Shown here in pieces: positions 1 to 8,725 of a DNA stretch of 64,000 nucleotides (the stretch's first letter is position 1; each line of letters begins with the position of its first letter). Origin of the DNA: Sabulibacter ruber (GTDB lineage: Bacteria > Bacteroidota > Bacteroidia > Cytophagales > Hymenobacteraceae); assembly GCF_017355955.1 (NCBI RefSeq), contig NZ_JAFFID010000002.1, positions 930,001 to 994,000 of the forward strand, written 5' to 3'. Both the position numbers and the translations under genes were made by a program. The notes under the pieces were generated by a model. It did not search any database. It was not told the origin of the DNA and saw nothing but the letters and a program-made list of their open reading frames with translations.

Positions 1-1
1 C

Positions 2-556
2 ATCAAAAAAGGTGATCCCATGGCCGTCTACAAGAAAGCCGATGAAACCAGCATGTTCCTGTTCATCACCTACAACAACATTAAGGTGGCCTTCACTGCT
101 TTTGTGATGGGAGCGGTGTTTTCTATTGGTACTTTTTGGATTTTGCTGCAAAACGGCATCATGCTGGGTGCCTTCCAATACTTCTTTTACAAACAGGGCC
201 TGCTGCTGACCTCGGTGCTCACCATCTGGATTCATGGTACGTTGGAGATCTCGGCCATTATTATTGCCGGTTGTGCGGGGTTTGTCATGGGCAATAGCCT
301 ACTTTTCCCTAAAACCTTCTCCCGCCTGGAGTCTTTCAAGCGCGGAGCCAAAGATGGGATGAAGCTGGTGGTGGGTCTGGTGCCCATTTTCATGATGGCC
401 GGTTTCCTGGAAGGTTTTGTGACCCGCCATACCGAAATGCCCCTGTACGCCAGCCTTTCCATTATCCTGGGCTCGGCGGCTTTGATTGTCTTCTACTTTA
501 TCTATTACCCTTACTGGCTGCAGGCCAAAGCATCTCATGAGAGACCAAATCATTGA
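2..556 (+). CDS. SpoIIM/DUF95 family integral membrane protein (5' end outside window)
   Basis: The frame is open from base 2, so the gene begins upstream of the window. The internal ATG at 20 lies inside the conserved stretch IKKGDPMAVYK and is not a likely start. The visible 184 residues hold four to five hydrophobic helices, matching the C-terminal membrane half of stage II sporulation protein M homologues, which are about 320 residues long. In Bacteroidota the family is not tied to sporulation. It sits at the head of operons with DUF4129, MoxR and DUF58 proteins, as it does here, and probably serves an envelope or membrane-complex role. Its last 20 bases overlap the next gene. Family assignment is good; the biochemical role is unknown. 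Confidence 0.8.
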   Translation: MKKGDPMAVYKKADETSMFLFITYNNIKVAFTAFVMGAVFSIGTFWILLQNGIMLGAFQYFFYKQGLLLTSVLTIWIHGTLEISAIIIAGCAGFVMGNSLLFPKTFSRLESFKRGAKDGMKLVVGLVPIFMMAGFLEGFVTRHTEMPLYASLSIILGSAALIVFYFIYYPYWLQAKASHERPNH

Positions 557-1415
557 ATTTAGAGAAGAGCGGGACTTAGGGCAGAAATTCAATGCCACTT
601 TCACCTTTCTGCGGCAGAATTTCAAGCCGCTTTGCCAGTGCATCCTCTTTTTTGTGGTGCCATTTGCGCTATTGGCGGGTATTTTCTCCGGCATTTACCA
701 AAGCACGCAGATAGACCAGATGAGAGGAGCCTATGAGTATGGTTCCTGGGGCGCGTACGCGTTCGCCAGCAGCCTGAACTCGCTCCACTACTGGATCAGT
801 ATGTTTTTCTCGCTGGTGAGCTTTGTGTTGCTGAGCCTCACCATTTATTCCTACATGCTGCAGTACATGGCCAACCAAGGGAAAGTAGAGATGACCCATG
901 TTTGGGAGATTATCAAAGCGAACTTTATTCCGGTGCTGTATTCAGCGGTAGGGATATTGGTTATCTGCGGGTTGGCCACTTTGGTATTGGTGGTGCCGGG
1001 TATTTACGTGATGGTACCGCTGTGCATGTTTGCCGTGGTCATGCTGGTGGAAGAAATAAGCCTGGTAGAGGCCATGGAGCGCTGCTTTTACCTGGTAAAA
1101 GGCTATTGGTGGCCTGCTTTCGGGTTTCTGCTGGTAACGTTCCTGATCCAGGGCGTGATCAGTTACGTGGCGTCTTTGCCGGCCATTGCGGTGTACGTGC
1201 TCCGCATTCTGCAACTGCCCGGCGGCAGTAATGACCTGCTGTTTATCGTGGCCAGTTCTGTTACCACCATTGTAGGGCTGTTGCTGTACGTGATCAGCAT
1301 TACGGCCATTGCCTTCCTGTACTTTGACCTGGTGGAGAAGAAAGAAGGTATCGGGCTGCTGGAGCAGGTGAACCAGATTGGTGCCCAACCCAAATCTTTT
1401 GTAGAAACAGAATAA
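537..1415 (+). CDS. Polytopic inner-membrane protein of the SpoIIM-MoxR operon
   Basis: This 292-residue protein begins MRDQIIEF at the ATG at 537, overlapping the SpoIIM-like gene by 20 bases. An in-frame start at 486 would overlap far more and adds residues of poor coding character. It has a short charged N-terminus and then about six hydrophobic segments, including a long pair around residues 120-160 and helices near 185-215 and 235-275. The general look is like the membrane domain of glycerophosphodiester phosphodiesterase-type proteins, but no catalytic domain is present. The gene occurs between spoIIM and DUF4129 genes, so it is probably a membrane partner in the same complex. No specific function can be assigned. 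Confidence 0.75.
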   Translation: MRDQIIEFREERDLGQKFNATFTFLRQNFKPLCQCILFFVVPFALLAGIFSGIYQSTQIDQMRGAYEYGSWGAYAFASSLNSLHYWISMFFSLVSFVLLSLTIYSYMLQYMANQGKVEMTHVWEIIKANFIPVLYSAVGILVICGLATLVLVVPGIYVMVPLCMFAVVMLVEEISLVEAMERCFYLVKGYWWPAFGFLLVTFLIQGVISYVASLPAIAVYVLRILQLPGGSNDLLFIVASSVTTIVGLLLYVISITAIAFLYFDLVEKKEGIGLLEQVNQIGAQPKSFVETE

Positions 1416-1430
1416 CCCCACCAAACGGCT

Positions 1431-2159
1431 GTGCGCTTTCTCCTGATCTTTTTCTTTTCTCTGTTTCTGCATTTGTCAGTGGGTACAGCTAATTGTATGG
1501 CAGTACCGGCGCAGAAAGAAACCGCTGCGTATCAGCCCTTGCAGATTCGGTATCCAGATCCTCAGAAGATACAGGAGTTGCGCGAGAGCAGAGATTTCCA
1601 ATACCAGCAGGATGTAAGGCCCGATATGTCTTTCTGGGAGCGTTTTTGGCGGCGCGTGGGCCGGTACATCTCTGAGGTATTACAGGCCCAGTCTTATGAC
1701 AGTTTCTGGAAATACGTGCTGTACGCCCTTGCCATTGGCATTACGGTGTTTGTGGTGCTCAAACTCATGCAGGTAGATTTTACCGGGTTGTTCGGCAGAA
1801 AATCTACTTCGGCACCCATTACTTTTGACACTTACCGCGAGAACATCCACGAGATAGATTTTGCCAAGCTGATTGAAGAAGCCGAGGCGCAGGGCGACTA
1901 TCGCAGGGCCATCCGGCTACACTATCTGCGTACCCTCAAGAGCCTCACAGATTTAGGGCTTATTTCCTGGAAACCGGGCAAAACCAACCGAAGCTACGTG
2001 AATGAACTGAGCCAATCATCGCTCCGGCGGCCGTTTGAGCACATCACACAGTTGTTTGAGTATGTGTGGTACGGCGGCTCATCCCTGGATGGGCAAAAGT
2101 TTGAGGCAGTACGCAGATCGTTCCTGGAGTTCAACCAGTCCTTAACCAAAGCGGCATGA
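1431..2159 (+). CDS. DUF4129 domain-containing protein
   Basis: A 242-residue protein starting at GTG, 15 bases after the preceding gene. Residues 1-24 form a hydrophobic signal, and a single membrane helix lies near residues 95-115 (YVLYALAIGITVFVVLKL). The C-terminal region from about residue 140 has the DUF4129 pattern: a helical segment with AKLIEEAEAQGDYRRAIRLHY followed by a WKPGKTNRSYV stretch. DUF4129 is typically found as a membrane-anchored partner of transglutaminase-like, DUF58 and MoxR proteins. Its stop overlaps the start of the next gene by four bases (ATGA), implying translational coupling. Confidence 0.82.
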   Translation: MRFLLIFFFSLFLHLSVGTANCMAVPAQKETAAYQPLQIRYPDPQKIQELRESRDFQYQQDVRPDMSFWERFWRRVGRYISEVLQAQSYDSFWKYVLYALAIGITVFVVLKLMQVDFTGLFGRKSTSAPITFDTYRENIHEIDFAKLIEEAEAQGDYRRAIRLHYLRTLKSLTDLGLISWKPGKTNRSYVNELSQSSLRRPFEHITQLFEYVWYGGSSLDGQKFEAVRRSFLEFNQSLTKAA

Positions 2160-3334
2160 AAGGCTACAAAGCATACGCGTTAGGCTTGGGGCTGCTGTTT
2201 GCCGTGTTTGTAGTGGTGGAATACTACCGCCCCAAACCCATTGACTGGCGACAGACGTTTTCCAACAAAGACAAAATCCCGTACGGCACCTACGTGCTCT
2301 ATGAACTGCTACCCGATTTGTTCAAGAACCAGCCGGTGACATCGGTAAGGCTGCCGCTGGTAAATCAGGTGGAGAATAGCACCGGGCAGCACGTGAACTA
2401 CCTCTTTGTCAATTCCAACTTTCAGCTTGATAGTCTGGGGCTGGCGTCTCTTCTGCAGTTTGTAGAGCAGGGGAACGATGTCTTCATCAGTGCGCACGAG
2501 TTTTCTCCTTTGCTGGAGGACGCGTTGGGTTTTGACGCCAATTTTTCCAAAAAAGCCCAAAACGATTCTCTGGGCCTGGTCTTCACCCACCCGCAACTAC
2601 AGAAAACAAAGCCGGTGTTTTACGCCCGAAATAAGGTAAACAACACCTTGTCGCTGGATTCTGCCAGCAAAGCCATGGTGCTGGGCAAGAATACCGCCGG
2701 CGATACCATTTTTGTGCAGGTGCCTTATGGAAAGGGCAAGTTCTTCCTGAGCTCGGTGCCTCTGGCGTTTGCCAACTACCATGTCATAGATCCGGCGCAA
2801 ACCAACTATGTAGCGCTGGCCTTATCGCACTTGCCCGTACGGCCCGTTTGGTGGGACGAGTACCAGAAACAAGGCGCAGAAGGCAGTGATTCCGTGTTCC
2901 GGGTGTTGCTTAGCCATGATGCCCTGGCCTGGGCCTACTACGTAGCCTTGGGGAGCTTGCTGCTGTTTGTGGTATTTGAAAGCAAACGCACGCAACGCAT
3001 TATCCCCATCCTGGAAAAGCCCAGAAATACCACGCTGGAGTTTGTGCGCGTCATTGGCAGCCTGTACTTCAACCACCGTGACCACCGCGTCATCGCCGAG
3101 AAAAAAATCAATTACTTTCTGGAGTACCTGCGCCTGCATTACTACGAGTCTACCAGCGTGCTGGACCAGGAACTGCAGGACCGGGTTGCCCACAAATCTG
3201 GGGTAGACAGCACAGACGTTGCAGAGCTATTCAGATTGATCAGCCACATCAGAACTTCAGAGAAACTGGAGGAAAAGAGTCTGTGGCAGCTAAATAAGAT
3301 GTTAGAGAGTTTTTACCGGCAGGCAAGCCGCTAA
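2156..3334 (+). CDS. DUF4350 domain-containing membrane protein
   Basis: A 392-residue protein with an N-terminal membrane anchor (residues 5-25) and a periplasmic part resembling a GATase-like DUF4350 domain (about residues 40-215). The segment NSNFQLDSLGLASLLQFVEQ followed by GNDVFISAHEF is typical of that fold. A second membrane helix near residues 260-280 is followed by a cytoplasmic helical tail of about 110 residues. The order DUF4129, DUF4350, MoxR, DUF58 is a recurrent operon in Bacteroidota. It is probably a structural or regulatory part of the MoxR-dependent envelope machinery. No catalytic residue set is evident. Confidence 0.8.
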   Translation: MKGYKAYALGLGLLFAVFVVVEYYRPKPIDWRQTFSNKDKIPYGTYVLYELLPDLFKNQPVTSVRLPLVNQVENSTGQHVNYLFVNSNFQLDSLGLASLLQFVEQGNDVFISAHEFSPLLEDALGFDANFSKKAQNDSLGLVFTHPQLQKTKPVFYARNKVNNTLSLDSASKAMVLGKNTAGDTIFVQVPYGKGKFFLSSVPLAFANYHVIDPAQTNYVALALSHLPVRPVWWDEYQKQGAEGSDSVFRVLLSHDALAWAYYVALGSLLLFVVFESKRTQRIIPILEKPRNTTLEFVRVIGSLYFNHRDHRVIAEKKINYFLEYLRLHYYESTSVLDQELQDRVAHKSGVDSTDVAELFRLISHIRTSEKLEEKSLWQLNKMLESFYRQASR

Positions 3335-3345
3335 AGCATATAATT

Positions 3346-4341
3346 ATGGAACCACTAGAAGACACCGCGTTGGGCCTGGCCCCGCAGGCCGATTTTTCAG
3401 GATTACAGGAGGCGGTGCAGCAAATCAAAGAAGAACTCCGCAAGCGCATTGTAGGGCAGGAAGCCTTCATAGACCTCTTGCTGGTTGCCATCTTAGCCGA
3501 TGGGCACGTGCTGATTGAGGGAGTACCCGGCATCGCGAAAACCCTGACGGCCAAATTGCTGGCCCACACCATTGACGTGAATTTTAACCGCATCCAGTTC
3601 ACGCCAGACCTGATGCCTTCCGATGTGTTGGGAACCTCGGTTTTCCATCCGGGCACGGCCACGTTCCAGTTCAAGCCGGGGCCAATCTTCTCCAACATTG
3701 TGTTGATTGATGAGATCAACCGCGCTCCCGCCAAAACGCAGGCCTCTTTGTTTGAGGTCATGGAAGAGCAGCAGATCACCCATGACGGCACTTTGTACCC
3801 CATGGCCGATCCGTTTATTGTGCTGGCCACCCAGAACCCCATTGAGCAGGAGGGAACCTACCGGCTGCCTGAGGCGCAACTGGACCGTTTCATGTTCAAG
3901 ATTCTGGTGCAATATCCTTCTTTGGAGGAAGAAGTAGCCATTCTGGCGGTGCATCATCAACGGCCCACCTTGCAGCGGGAACTGGAGGAGATTCAGCCGG
4001 TACTGACTTCTGAGAAAGTAGCCGCGCTCCGCAGACAGGTGCGCGAGGTGCACGTAGACGCTAAAGTGCTGGAGTACATCGCCCAACTGGTGGTGCAAAC
4101 CCGCGCAAACAAGTCTTTGTATCTGGGAGCCTCGCCCCGGGCTTCTCTGGCCCTACTGAACAGTGCCAAGGCGTTGGCAGCGATCAGGAACCGTTCTTTT
4201 GTGGTGCCCGAGGATGTGCAGGAGTTAGCCCCTTCTGTGCTGCGCCACCGCGTGCTGCTCACGCCTGAACGCGAAATGGAAGGTGCCACCCCAGACGATG
4301 TGATCAAGCAAATCATCCAGAAAACCGACGTTCCGCGCTAG
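3346..4341 (+). CDS. MoxR family AAA+ ATPase
   Basis: A 331-residue AAA+ ATPase. The Walker A motif GVPGIAKT is at residues 59-66 and the Walker B motif VLIDEIN at 119-125. Sensor and arginine regions follow (ATQNPIEQEGTYRLPEAQLDR), with a lid domain toward the C-terminus. MoxR ATPases act as chaperone-like factors that mature or insert cofactors into partner proteins, commonly working with von Willebrand or DUF58 proteins; the next gene is DUF58. The stop codon shares its last base with the GTG start of that gene. It is cytoplasmic and part of the 1-5.7 kb operon. Confidence 0.93.
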   Translation: MEPLEDTALGLAPQADFSGLQEAVQQIKEELRKRIVGQEAFIDLLLVAILADGHVLIEGVPGIAKTLTAKLLAHTIDVNFNRIQFTPDLMPSDVLGTSVFHPGTATFQFKPGPIFSNIVLIDEINRAPAKTQASLFEVMEEQQITHDGTLYPMADPFIVLATQNPIEQEGTYRLPEAQLDRFMFKILVQYPSLEEEVAILAVHHQRPTLQRELEEIQPVLTSEKVAALRRQVREVHVDAKVLEYIAQLVVQTRANKSLYLGASPRASLALLNSAKALAAIRNRSFVVPEDVQELAPSVLRHRVLLTPEREMEGATPDDVIKQIIQKTDVPR

Positions 4342-5672
4342 TGAAGTTTCTCCGCAGCCTGTATTTCACCAAGTACTTTTTCTACGCTGCCTTGGCGGCG
4401 GTAGGGTTGTTTGTGCTGGCCTTCTTTTTCCCGGCGTTCCTGTTTCTGGTGAAGGTTCTGTTTGGGGTGTTGGTGCTGTTTGTGGGAGTAGACATGGCTG
4501 CGCTGTTCCGCCACGCAGACGGAGTGGTGGCTTCCAGAAGCATGCAGGAAAAGCTTTCCAACGGCAGCGAGAACCCGGTGTACTTGTATGTGGAGAACCG
4601 GTACGGCTTTCCCGTTCGGCTGGAGGTGATTGAGGAGTTGCCTTTCCAGTTCCAGAAACGCGATGCCAGTTTCAGGGTGCAGGTACCCAAAGGCGAAACG
4701 CACGTGATTGAGTACCAGGTGAGGCCGGTGCAGCGAGGCGTATATTCTTTTGGGGCTACCAATGTGCTGGTGAACGGCCCATTGCAGTTGGTGCGCCGGC
4801 GCTACCAGTTTGGGCAGGGGCAGCAGGTGCCGGTGTACCCTTCGTTCATTCAGATGCGGCAGTATGAACTCATGGCGGCTTCGCAGCACCTTTCGGCTAT
4901 GGGCATCAAGAAGATGCGCAAGGTGGGGCACAGCGCCGAGTTTGAGCAAATCAGGTCGTACGTGGCCGGAGACGATCAGCGCACCATCAACTGGAAAGCC
5001 TCTGCCCGGAAAGCCGAGCTGATGGTGAACCACTACCAGGACGAGAAATCGCAGCAGGTGTATTGCCTCATTGACAAAGGTCGCGTCATGGAAATGCCCT
5101 TCGCGGAACTGAGTCTGCTGGACTACGCCATCAATGCCACGCTGGTGCTGTCTAATGTGGCCCTGCGGAAAGAAGACAAAGCCGGGGTCATCACCTTTTC
5201 TGACCAGATCGGGTCAATCTTGCCCGCCGAGCGCCGGGCCTCCCAACTACAGAAGATTCTGGAGCTGCTCTATAACCAGACCACCAAGTTCCAGGAAACC
5301 GATTTTCAGCGGCTGTACGTAACCATCAGGTCCAAAATTAAACAACGGAGTTTGTTGTTGCTGTTCACCAACTTTGAAACGCTCAACGGGGCCAAGCGCC
5401 AATTGCCGTACCTGCGCAAACTGGCCAAACACCACCTGGTGCTGGTCATCTTCTTTGAAAACACCGAGACGCGCGAGCTGTTGGAAAAACCTGCTGATAC
5501 CATGGAGGAACTCTACCTCAAAGCCATCGCGGAGAAAGTTGCCTATGAGAAGCGCCAGATTGTAAAGGAATTCACCGCCCACGGCATCCACTCGGTGTTA
5601 ACGCCCCCAGACAAGTTGAACATCAATACCATCAACAAGTACCTGGAGTTTAAAGCCCGAGGGCTGCTCTAG
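4341..5672 (+). CDS. DUF58 domain-containing protein
   Basis: A 443-residue protein starting at a GTG that overlaps the moxR stop by one base. Two membrane helices lie within residues 10-55. The DUF58 core is around residues 190-280, with the characteristic GHSAEFEQIRSYVAGDDQRT and INWKASARKAELMV segments. A von Willebrand A-like region follows, ending in a helical tail. DUF58 proteins are presumed substrates or partners of MoxR ATPases. It is the last gene of the operon. Downstream are two copies of the 36-bp palindrome, then a convergent regulator gene. Confidence 0.9.
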   Translation: MKFLRSLYFTKYFFYAALAAVGLFVLAFFFPAFLFLVKVLFGVLVLFVGVDMAALFRHADGVVASRSMQEKLSNGSENPVYLYVENRYGFPVRLEVIEELPFQFQKRDASFRVQVPKGETHVIEYQVRPVQRGVYSFGATNVLVNGPLQLVRRRYQFGQGQQVPVYPSFIQMRQYELMAASQHLSAMGIKKMRKVGHSAEFEQIRSYVAGDDQRTINWKASARKAELMVNHYQDEKSQQVYCLIDKGRVMEMPFAELSLLDYAINATLVLSNVALRKEDKAGVITFSDQIGSILPAERRASQLQKILELLYNQTTKFQETDFQRLYVTIRSKIKQRSLLLLFTNFETLNGAKRQLPYLRKLAKHHLVLVIFFENTETRELLEKPADTMEELYLKAIAEKVAYEKRQIVKEFTAHGIHSVLTPPDKLNINTINKYLEFKARGLL

Positions 5673-5700
5673 CCAATGGCTTTCAAGTACCTTCTTCTCT

Positions 5701-5736
5701 GTTTCTAAGCTGTTTTCAGAAAAATACGGTTAAAAC
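5701..5736. repeat. 36-bp dispersed palindrome, copy 1
   Basis: Begins GTTTCTAAGCTG and ends ACGGTTAAAAC around a TTTTCAGAAAAA centre. It lies 28 bases after the DUF58 stop. It is an imperfect member of the family described in the findings. Confidence 0.55.
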
Positions 5737-5792
5737 AGCACTGCAAGGAACCGGTTATCATTCCTTAGCCATCCATAGAAACCTCATGTTTA

Positions 5793-5828
5793 GTTTTAGG
5801 CCTGCTTTTTAGAAAACAGGTCTAAAAC
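5793..5828. repeat. 36-bp dispersed palindrome, copy 2
   Basis: Arms GTTTTAGGCCTG and CAGGTCTAAAAC pair with a single G-U position. It lies 13 bases beyond the stop of the convergent LuxR gene, so together with copy 1 it probably serves as the shared 3' end of two converging transcripts. Confidence 0.7.
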
Positions 5829-5841
5829 ACACGCAACCAGG

Positions 5842-6534
5842 TCAAATCAGATCAAATGCCCGGGCGTACTGGTTAAGATCAAACGAGGAATGTGTACCCA
5901 GTTTCAGTTTGATGTTGCGGCGGTGGGTGTTCACCGTTTTCTCAGAGATACACATTTCATCGGCTATCTCGTGGGAGCTTTTGCCCAGTGCCACCAGCTT
6001 GAGTACTTCCCGCTCTCTTGAACCTAATTGGGAAAAATTCTGGTAGTGTTGCCGCAAAAAGGCGTTTTCATCAATAATCCGGTTGATTTTGGAAGTTAAG
6101 TGATGCATGGGGTCCACGGTAATGGCCAGGGTAATGGTGAGTAAGGGAAGCCCGTCTTCATCGCGCATGAAAATCTTCACGGTGCTCAGATGAAGCATCC
6201 AGTCTTCCTGCTCCTTGAACCGTACGTGTTGGAAAAATGAGAGAACTTCTTTTTCGTCATTGCGCTGGAGCAAGCCATTGATGAGTTTAGGCACATAGTC
6301 AGCAGATTCTGATGGATTGAAAAACCGGGTATGGAATTCTGCTCCCATCTGCTGCAACTCTTCCAACGTGACTCCTATCTGCTGCAGGCCCCGGGGCGAC
6401 ATGTATTCAACCGTCAGATTTCTCTTGATGTTATGAATAATGATTACCCCTGGTAGGTGATCTGCAATGGCCGCAATTCCAGAAATTCTCTCCTCTATTA
6501 TTTGCCTATGGCATACCTTCTGAGGATTTTTCAT
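5842..6534 (-). CDS. PAS-like / LuxR-type transcriptional regulator
   Basis: A 230-residue regulator. Residues 20-140 look like a PAS sensor (VEYMSPRGLQQIGVTLEELQ, then repeated beta strands such as PLLTITLAITVDP). A short helical linker leads to a LuxR helix-turn-helix at about residues 165-225, with LGSREREVLKLVALGKSS and ISEKTVNTHRRNIKLKLG. No phospho-acceptor receiver domain is present, so the signal is probably sensed directly by the PAS domain. The gene is monocistronic and convergent with the upstream operon. Its target cannot be read from the sequence. Confidence 0.85.
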   Translation of the reverse strand: MKNPQKVCHRQIIEERISGIAAIADHLPGVIIIHNIKRNLTVEYMSPRGLQQIGVTLEELQQMGAEFHTRFFNPSESADYVPKLINGLLQRNDEKEVLSFFQHVRFKEQEDWMLHLSTVKIFMRDEDGLPLLTITLAITVDPMHHLTSKINRIIDENAFLRQHYQNFSQLGSREREVLKLVALGKSSHEIADEMCISEKTVNTHRRNIKLKLGTHSSFDLNQYARAFDLI

Positions 6535-6861
6535 TATATGTTTCTATTACAGAATATTGAATATGTACTTTTTCCTATAAGGCACTTTTATAAAAGCCCC
6601 AACTATTGCTCTAAAATAAGGATTTATTAAATAATAAATTGTCTAATTTGTTGTGAATAATACACTGAAATCGATAAAAAGCTATAAAACAATAAGAGTC
6701 ACCCGGTTGGGTGACTCTGAAAGCAGCGGTTTACTCTGCAAAGTAGCTTAAGGCAGCGTAACTGATTCAATAAAGATAGAGTGGGTGCGGAGTACTCTTC
6801 CAAGGGGTTGATGAAGTGATTACATAAAAGGAGCAGGTGGAAAGCTGGGATTTGGTTTTTC
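6535..6861. other. Intergenic region with hairpin, no gene
   Basis: This AT-rich stretch of 327 bases contains the promoter side of the minus-strand LuxR gene and, near 6695-6718, a hairpin. No credible coding frame was seen. Confidence 0.6.
6695..6718 (-). terminator. Hairpin downstream of cytochrome c peroxidase gene
   Basis: Perfect 10-bp arms AGAGTCACCC and GGGTGACTCT around a four-base loop. On the minus strand the stem is followed by the T-rich stretch TTATTGTTTT. It lies 144 bases past the stop of the peroxidase gene. Confidence 0.6.
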
Positions 6862-8658
6862 CTATTCCTTATCCGTCAGGGTGCCCAGAAAAGCTACTAT
6901 CGCTTTGATTTCGTCCTGACTCAGATTCAACGGATCGGCGGGCAGCGTTTGGTTTTCTACCGATAGCCCCAAGCCTTGTCCGCCGCCTTTGTTGTAGAAA
7001 TCCAGCACTTCTTCTAAGGTGCGGTAAGCCCCGTTGTGCATGTAAGGACCGGTTTTGGCTATGTTGCGCAACGTGGGAGTCTTGAACGCGAATTTGAGTT
7101 CCTCTATTTTGTTGTGGGCGTATCTGCCCAGATCTGGATCTATGGTTGGATTTTTCGCCTGCGCCTGGGCCGGAACGCCTAACACTTCGCCCTCGGTGTT
7201 GGCGAATGAGGGGCCGGCCGTACCGTTGAAGAGCGGCATAAAGTGGCAGGTTCCGCATTTGGCTTTGCCCATGAACAGGTTGAAGCCTTTTATCTCATGG
7301 CTGTTCAGTTGGGTGGTGTCGCCGCGCATGTATTGGTCAAAACGGGACGAAAACGGAGCCAGGGAACGTATGTAACTGGCAATGGCAATCATGACGTGCC
7401 GGGGCTTGATCTCGGTTTCTATGGCGGGAAACGCTTTCTTAAACGCCGAAACCGTTTCAGGTTTCTGGTTGAGTTGAGAGGCAACCGTTTCTACCGGCGT
7501 GTGCATTTCATCTTTGTTAGCCATTACGTCCATGGCCTGGTTTTCCAGCGTGGGAGACCGCATGTCATAGAACTGGGCGTTCTGCAGACCGGCATAGAGA
7601 AGCGTAGGGGCATTGCGTTGCACAAATTTACCTTTGGTCAAAGCGACGCTCTTAGGGAGGCCATCGGTAAAGGCCAACTCTGGATTATGGCAACTGGCAC
7701 ATGTACGGTTCCCTCCCGAGGCCACCGGCGTAAAGAACAAAGCCTTGCCTAACTCAATTTTGGCCGGTGTGGCCTGAGCCTCCAGGCTTCCCGCAAAGTG
7801 GTTGCTGTTAAGGGCCTTCTCGTCAAAGAGGGTAGTGGCGGTGGGGCTTAGTGCCAGCGAATTTTCCAGCGGAGCGATGTTCATCTCCTGCTGCCACCGC
7901 ACCATCTCTCTGGTGATAGGGTTTGCGTACCGGGTAATGAACGCCAGCCGGTCAAATTCATTGAAGCTGGGGCTGGCAGTAAGAAAGGCCGTTGCTTTTT
8001 CAAACAGTTTGGTGAGTTGCGCATTCTCGCCCAAGAAGGAAAGAACCTCCTGGACAGAGCTTAAGGCCACCGCCGTTTCCTGGATGCCTACCTGCGACAA
8101 AGGAGTATCAAACCCCGAGATGCCTAGGATTTGGGTACGGAAGATTTCCTGCTTGCAGGCATCTAAGAGGTGAGCCGGGGTGAATTCAGCCTCTTCGGCA
8201 ATGCGCTGGGTTCTTTTCAGGGAAGACAGCAAAGATTTGGTTTCCCTTACCAGTTCAGGCCGGTTTTCTCCTAACAAAGCCGGAAACACAAGTTCCTCTA
8301 TCACCTGAAACCCTGCCGGTGGCATCACCTTGGTTTCCTCAATTTCTATCTCGGGCAAAGGCGGCCCGTTGATTTCCCGGCTGGCGGTGGGGGCGTAATA
8401 TTCTGTGAACCATTCAATGGTTTTGTAGGCATTGCGGCTCTGATGAAAAGCTTCTTTTACCTCCGCATCAGTGCCGTTTTGGGCAGCGTATAACAAATCA
8501 TGCTCCACCAGGTGCTGCAGGGAATCGATCTGATGCACCAGGCGGGTTTTTACTTTCTCGCTTAGGCTGGTGTTGTTGGAGGCGGAAGGAGTACAAGCTT
8601 TGAAAGCAAGGCTCAACAATAGGAAAAGGACTAAGAAAAGAGGTTTAGCTGATGTCAT
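6862..8658 (-). CDS. Di-haem cytochrome c peroxidase with extra N-terminal helical domain
   Basis: A 598-residue putative lipoprotein, with Cys22 after a hydrophobic signal. Residues about 30-260 are helical and have no haem motif. The C-terminal 320 residues form a MauG/CcpA-type di-haem domain with haem-binding CASCH at 320-324 and CGTCH at 468-472, and a late PYMHNGAYRTLEEV segment typical of the family. The enzyme would reduce hydrogen peroxide with electrons from cytochromes on the periplasmic face. Family members of about 340 residues are usual, so the N-terminal extension is a fusion; it recalls imelysin-like iron-uptake domains, but that is tentative. The gene lies 67 bases downstream of the PhoX-like gene, with a hairpin between them. 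Confidence 0.9.
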   Translation of the reverse strand: MTSAKPLFLVLFLLLSLAFKACTPSASNNTSLSEKVKTRLVHQIDSLQHLVEHDLLYAAQNGTDAEVKEAFHQSRNAYKTIEWFTEYYAPTASREINGPPLPEIEIEETKVMPPAGFQVIEELVFPALLGENRPELVRETKSLLSSLKRTQRIAEEAEFTPAHLLDACKQEIFRTQILGISGFDTPLSQVGIQETAVALSSVQEVLSFLGENAQLTKLFEKATAFLTASPSFNEFDRLAFITRYANPITREMVRWQQEMNIAPLENSLALSPTATTLFDEKALNSNHFAGSLEAQATPAKIELGKALFFTPVASGGNRTCASCHNPELAFTDGLPKSVALTKGKFVQRNAPTLLYAGLQNAQFYDMRSPTLENQAMDVMANKDEMHTPVETVASQLNQKPETVSAFKKAFPAIETEIKPRHVMIAIASYIRSLAPFSSRFDQYMRGDTTQLNSHEIKGFNLFMGKAKCGTCHFMPLFNGTAGPSFANTEGEVLGVPAQAQAKNPTIDPDLGRYAHNKIEELKFAFKTPTLRNIAKTGPYMHNGAYRTLEEVLDFYNKGGGQGLGLSVENQTLPADPLNLSQDEIKAIVAFLGTLTDKE

Positions 8659-8678
8659 CTTACTACTTGTAAAAAGAG

Positions 8679-8703
8679 GAGAGCCTTCCTGCGGAAGGCT
8701 CTC
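8679..8703 (-). terminator. Terminator between PhoX-like and peroxidase genes
   Basis: Perfect 11-bp arms GAGAGCCTTCC and GGAAGGCTCTC around a three-base loop. On the minus strand a CTCTTTTTAC stretch follows. It should end or attenuate the PhoX-like transcript just upstream of the peroxidase start. Confidence 0.75.
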
Positions 8704-8725
8704 ACAAACTGCTGTTTTCTGGTGA

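Noticed and set aside
2..556. Sporulation gene, because of the SpoIIM family name
   Set aside because: The family is common in non-sporulating Bacteroidota beside MoxR and DUF58 genes, and no other sporulation genes are present.
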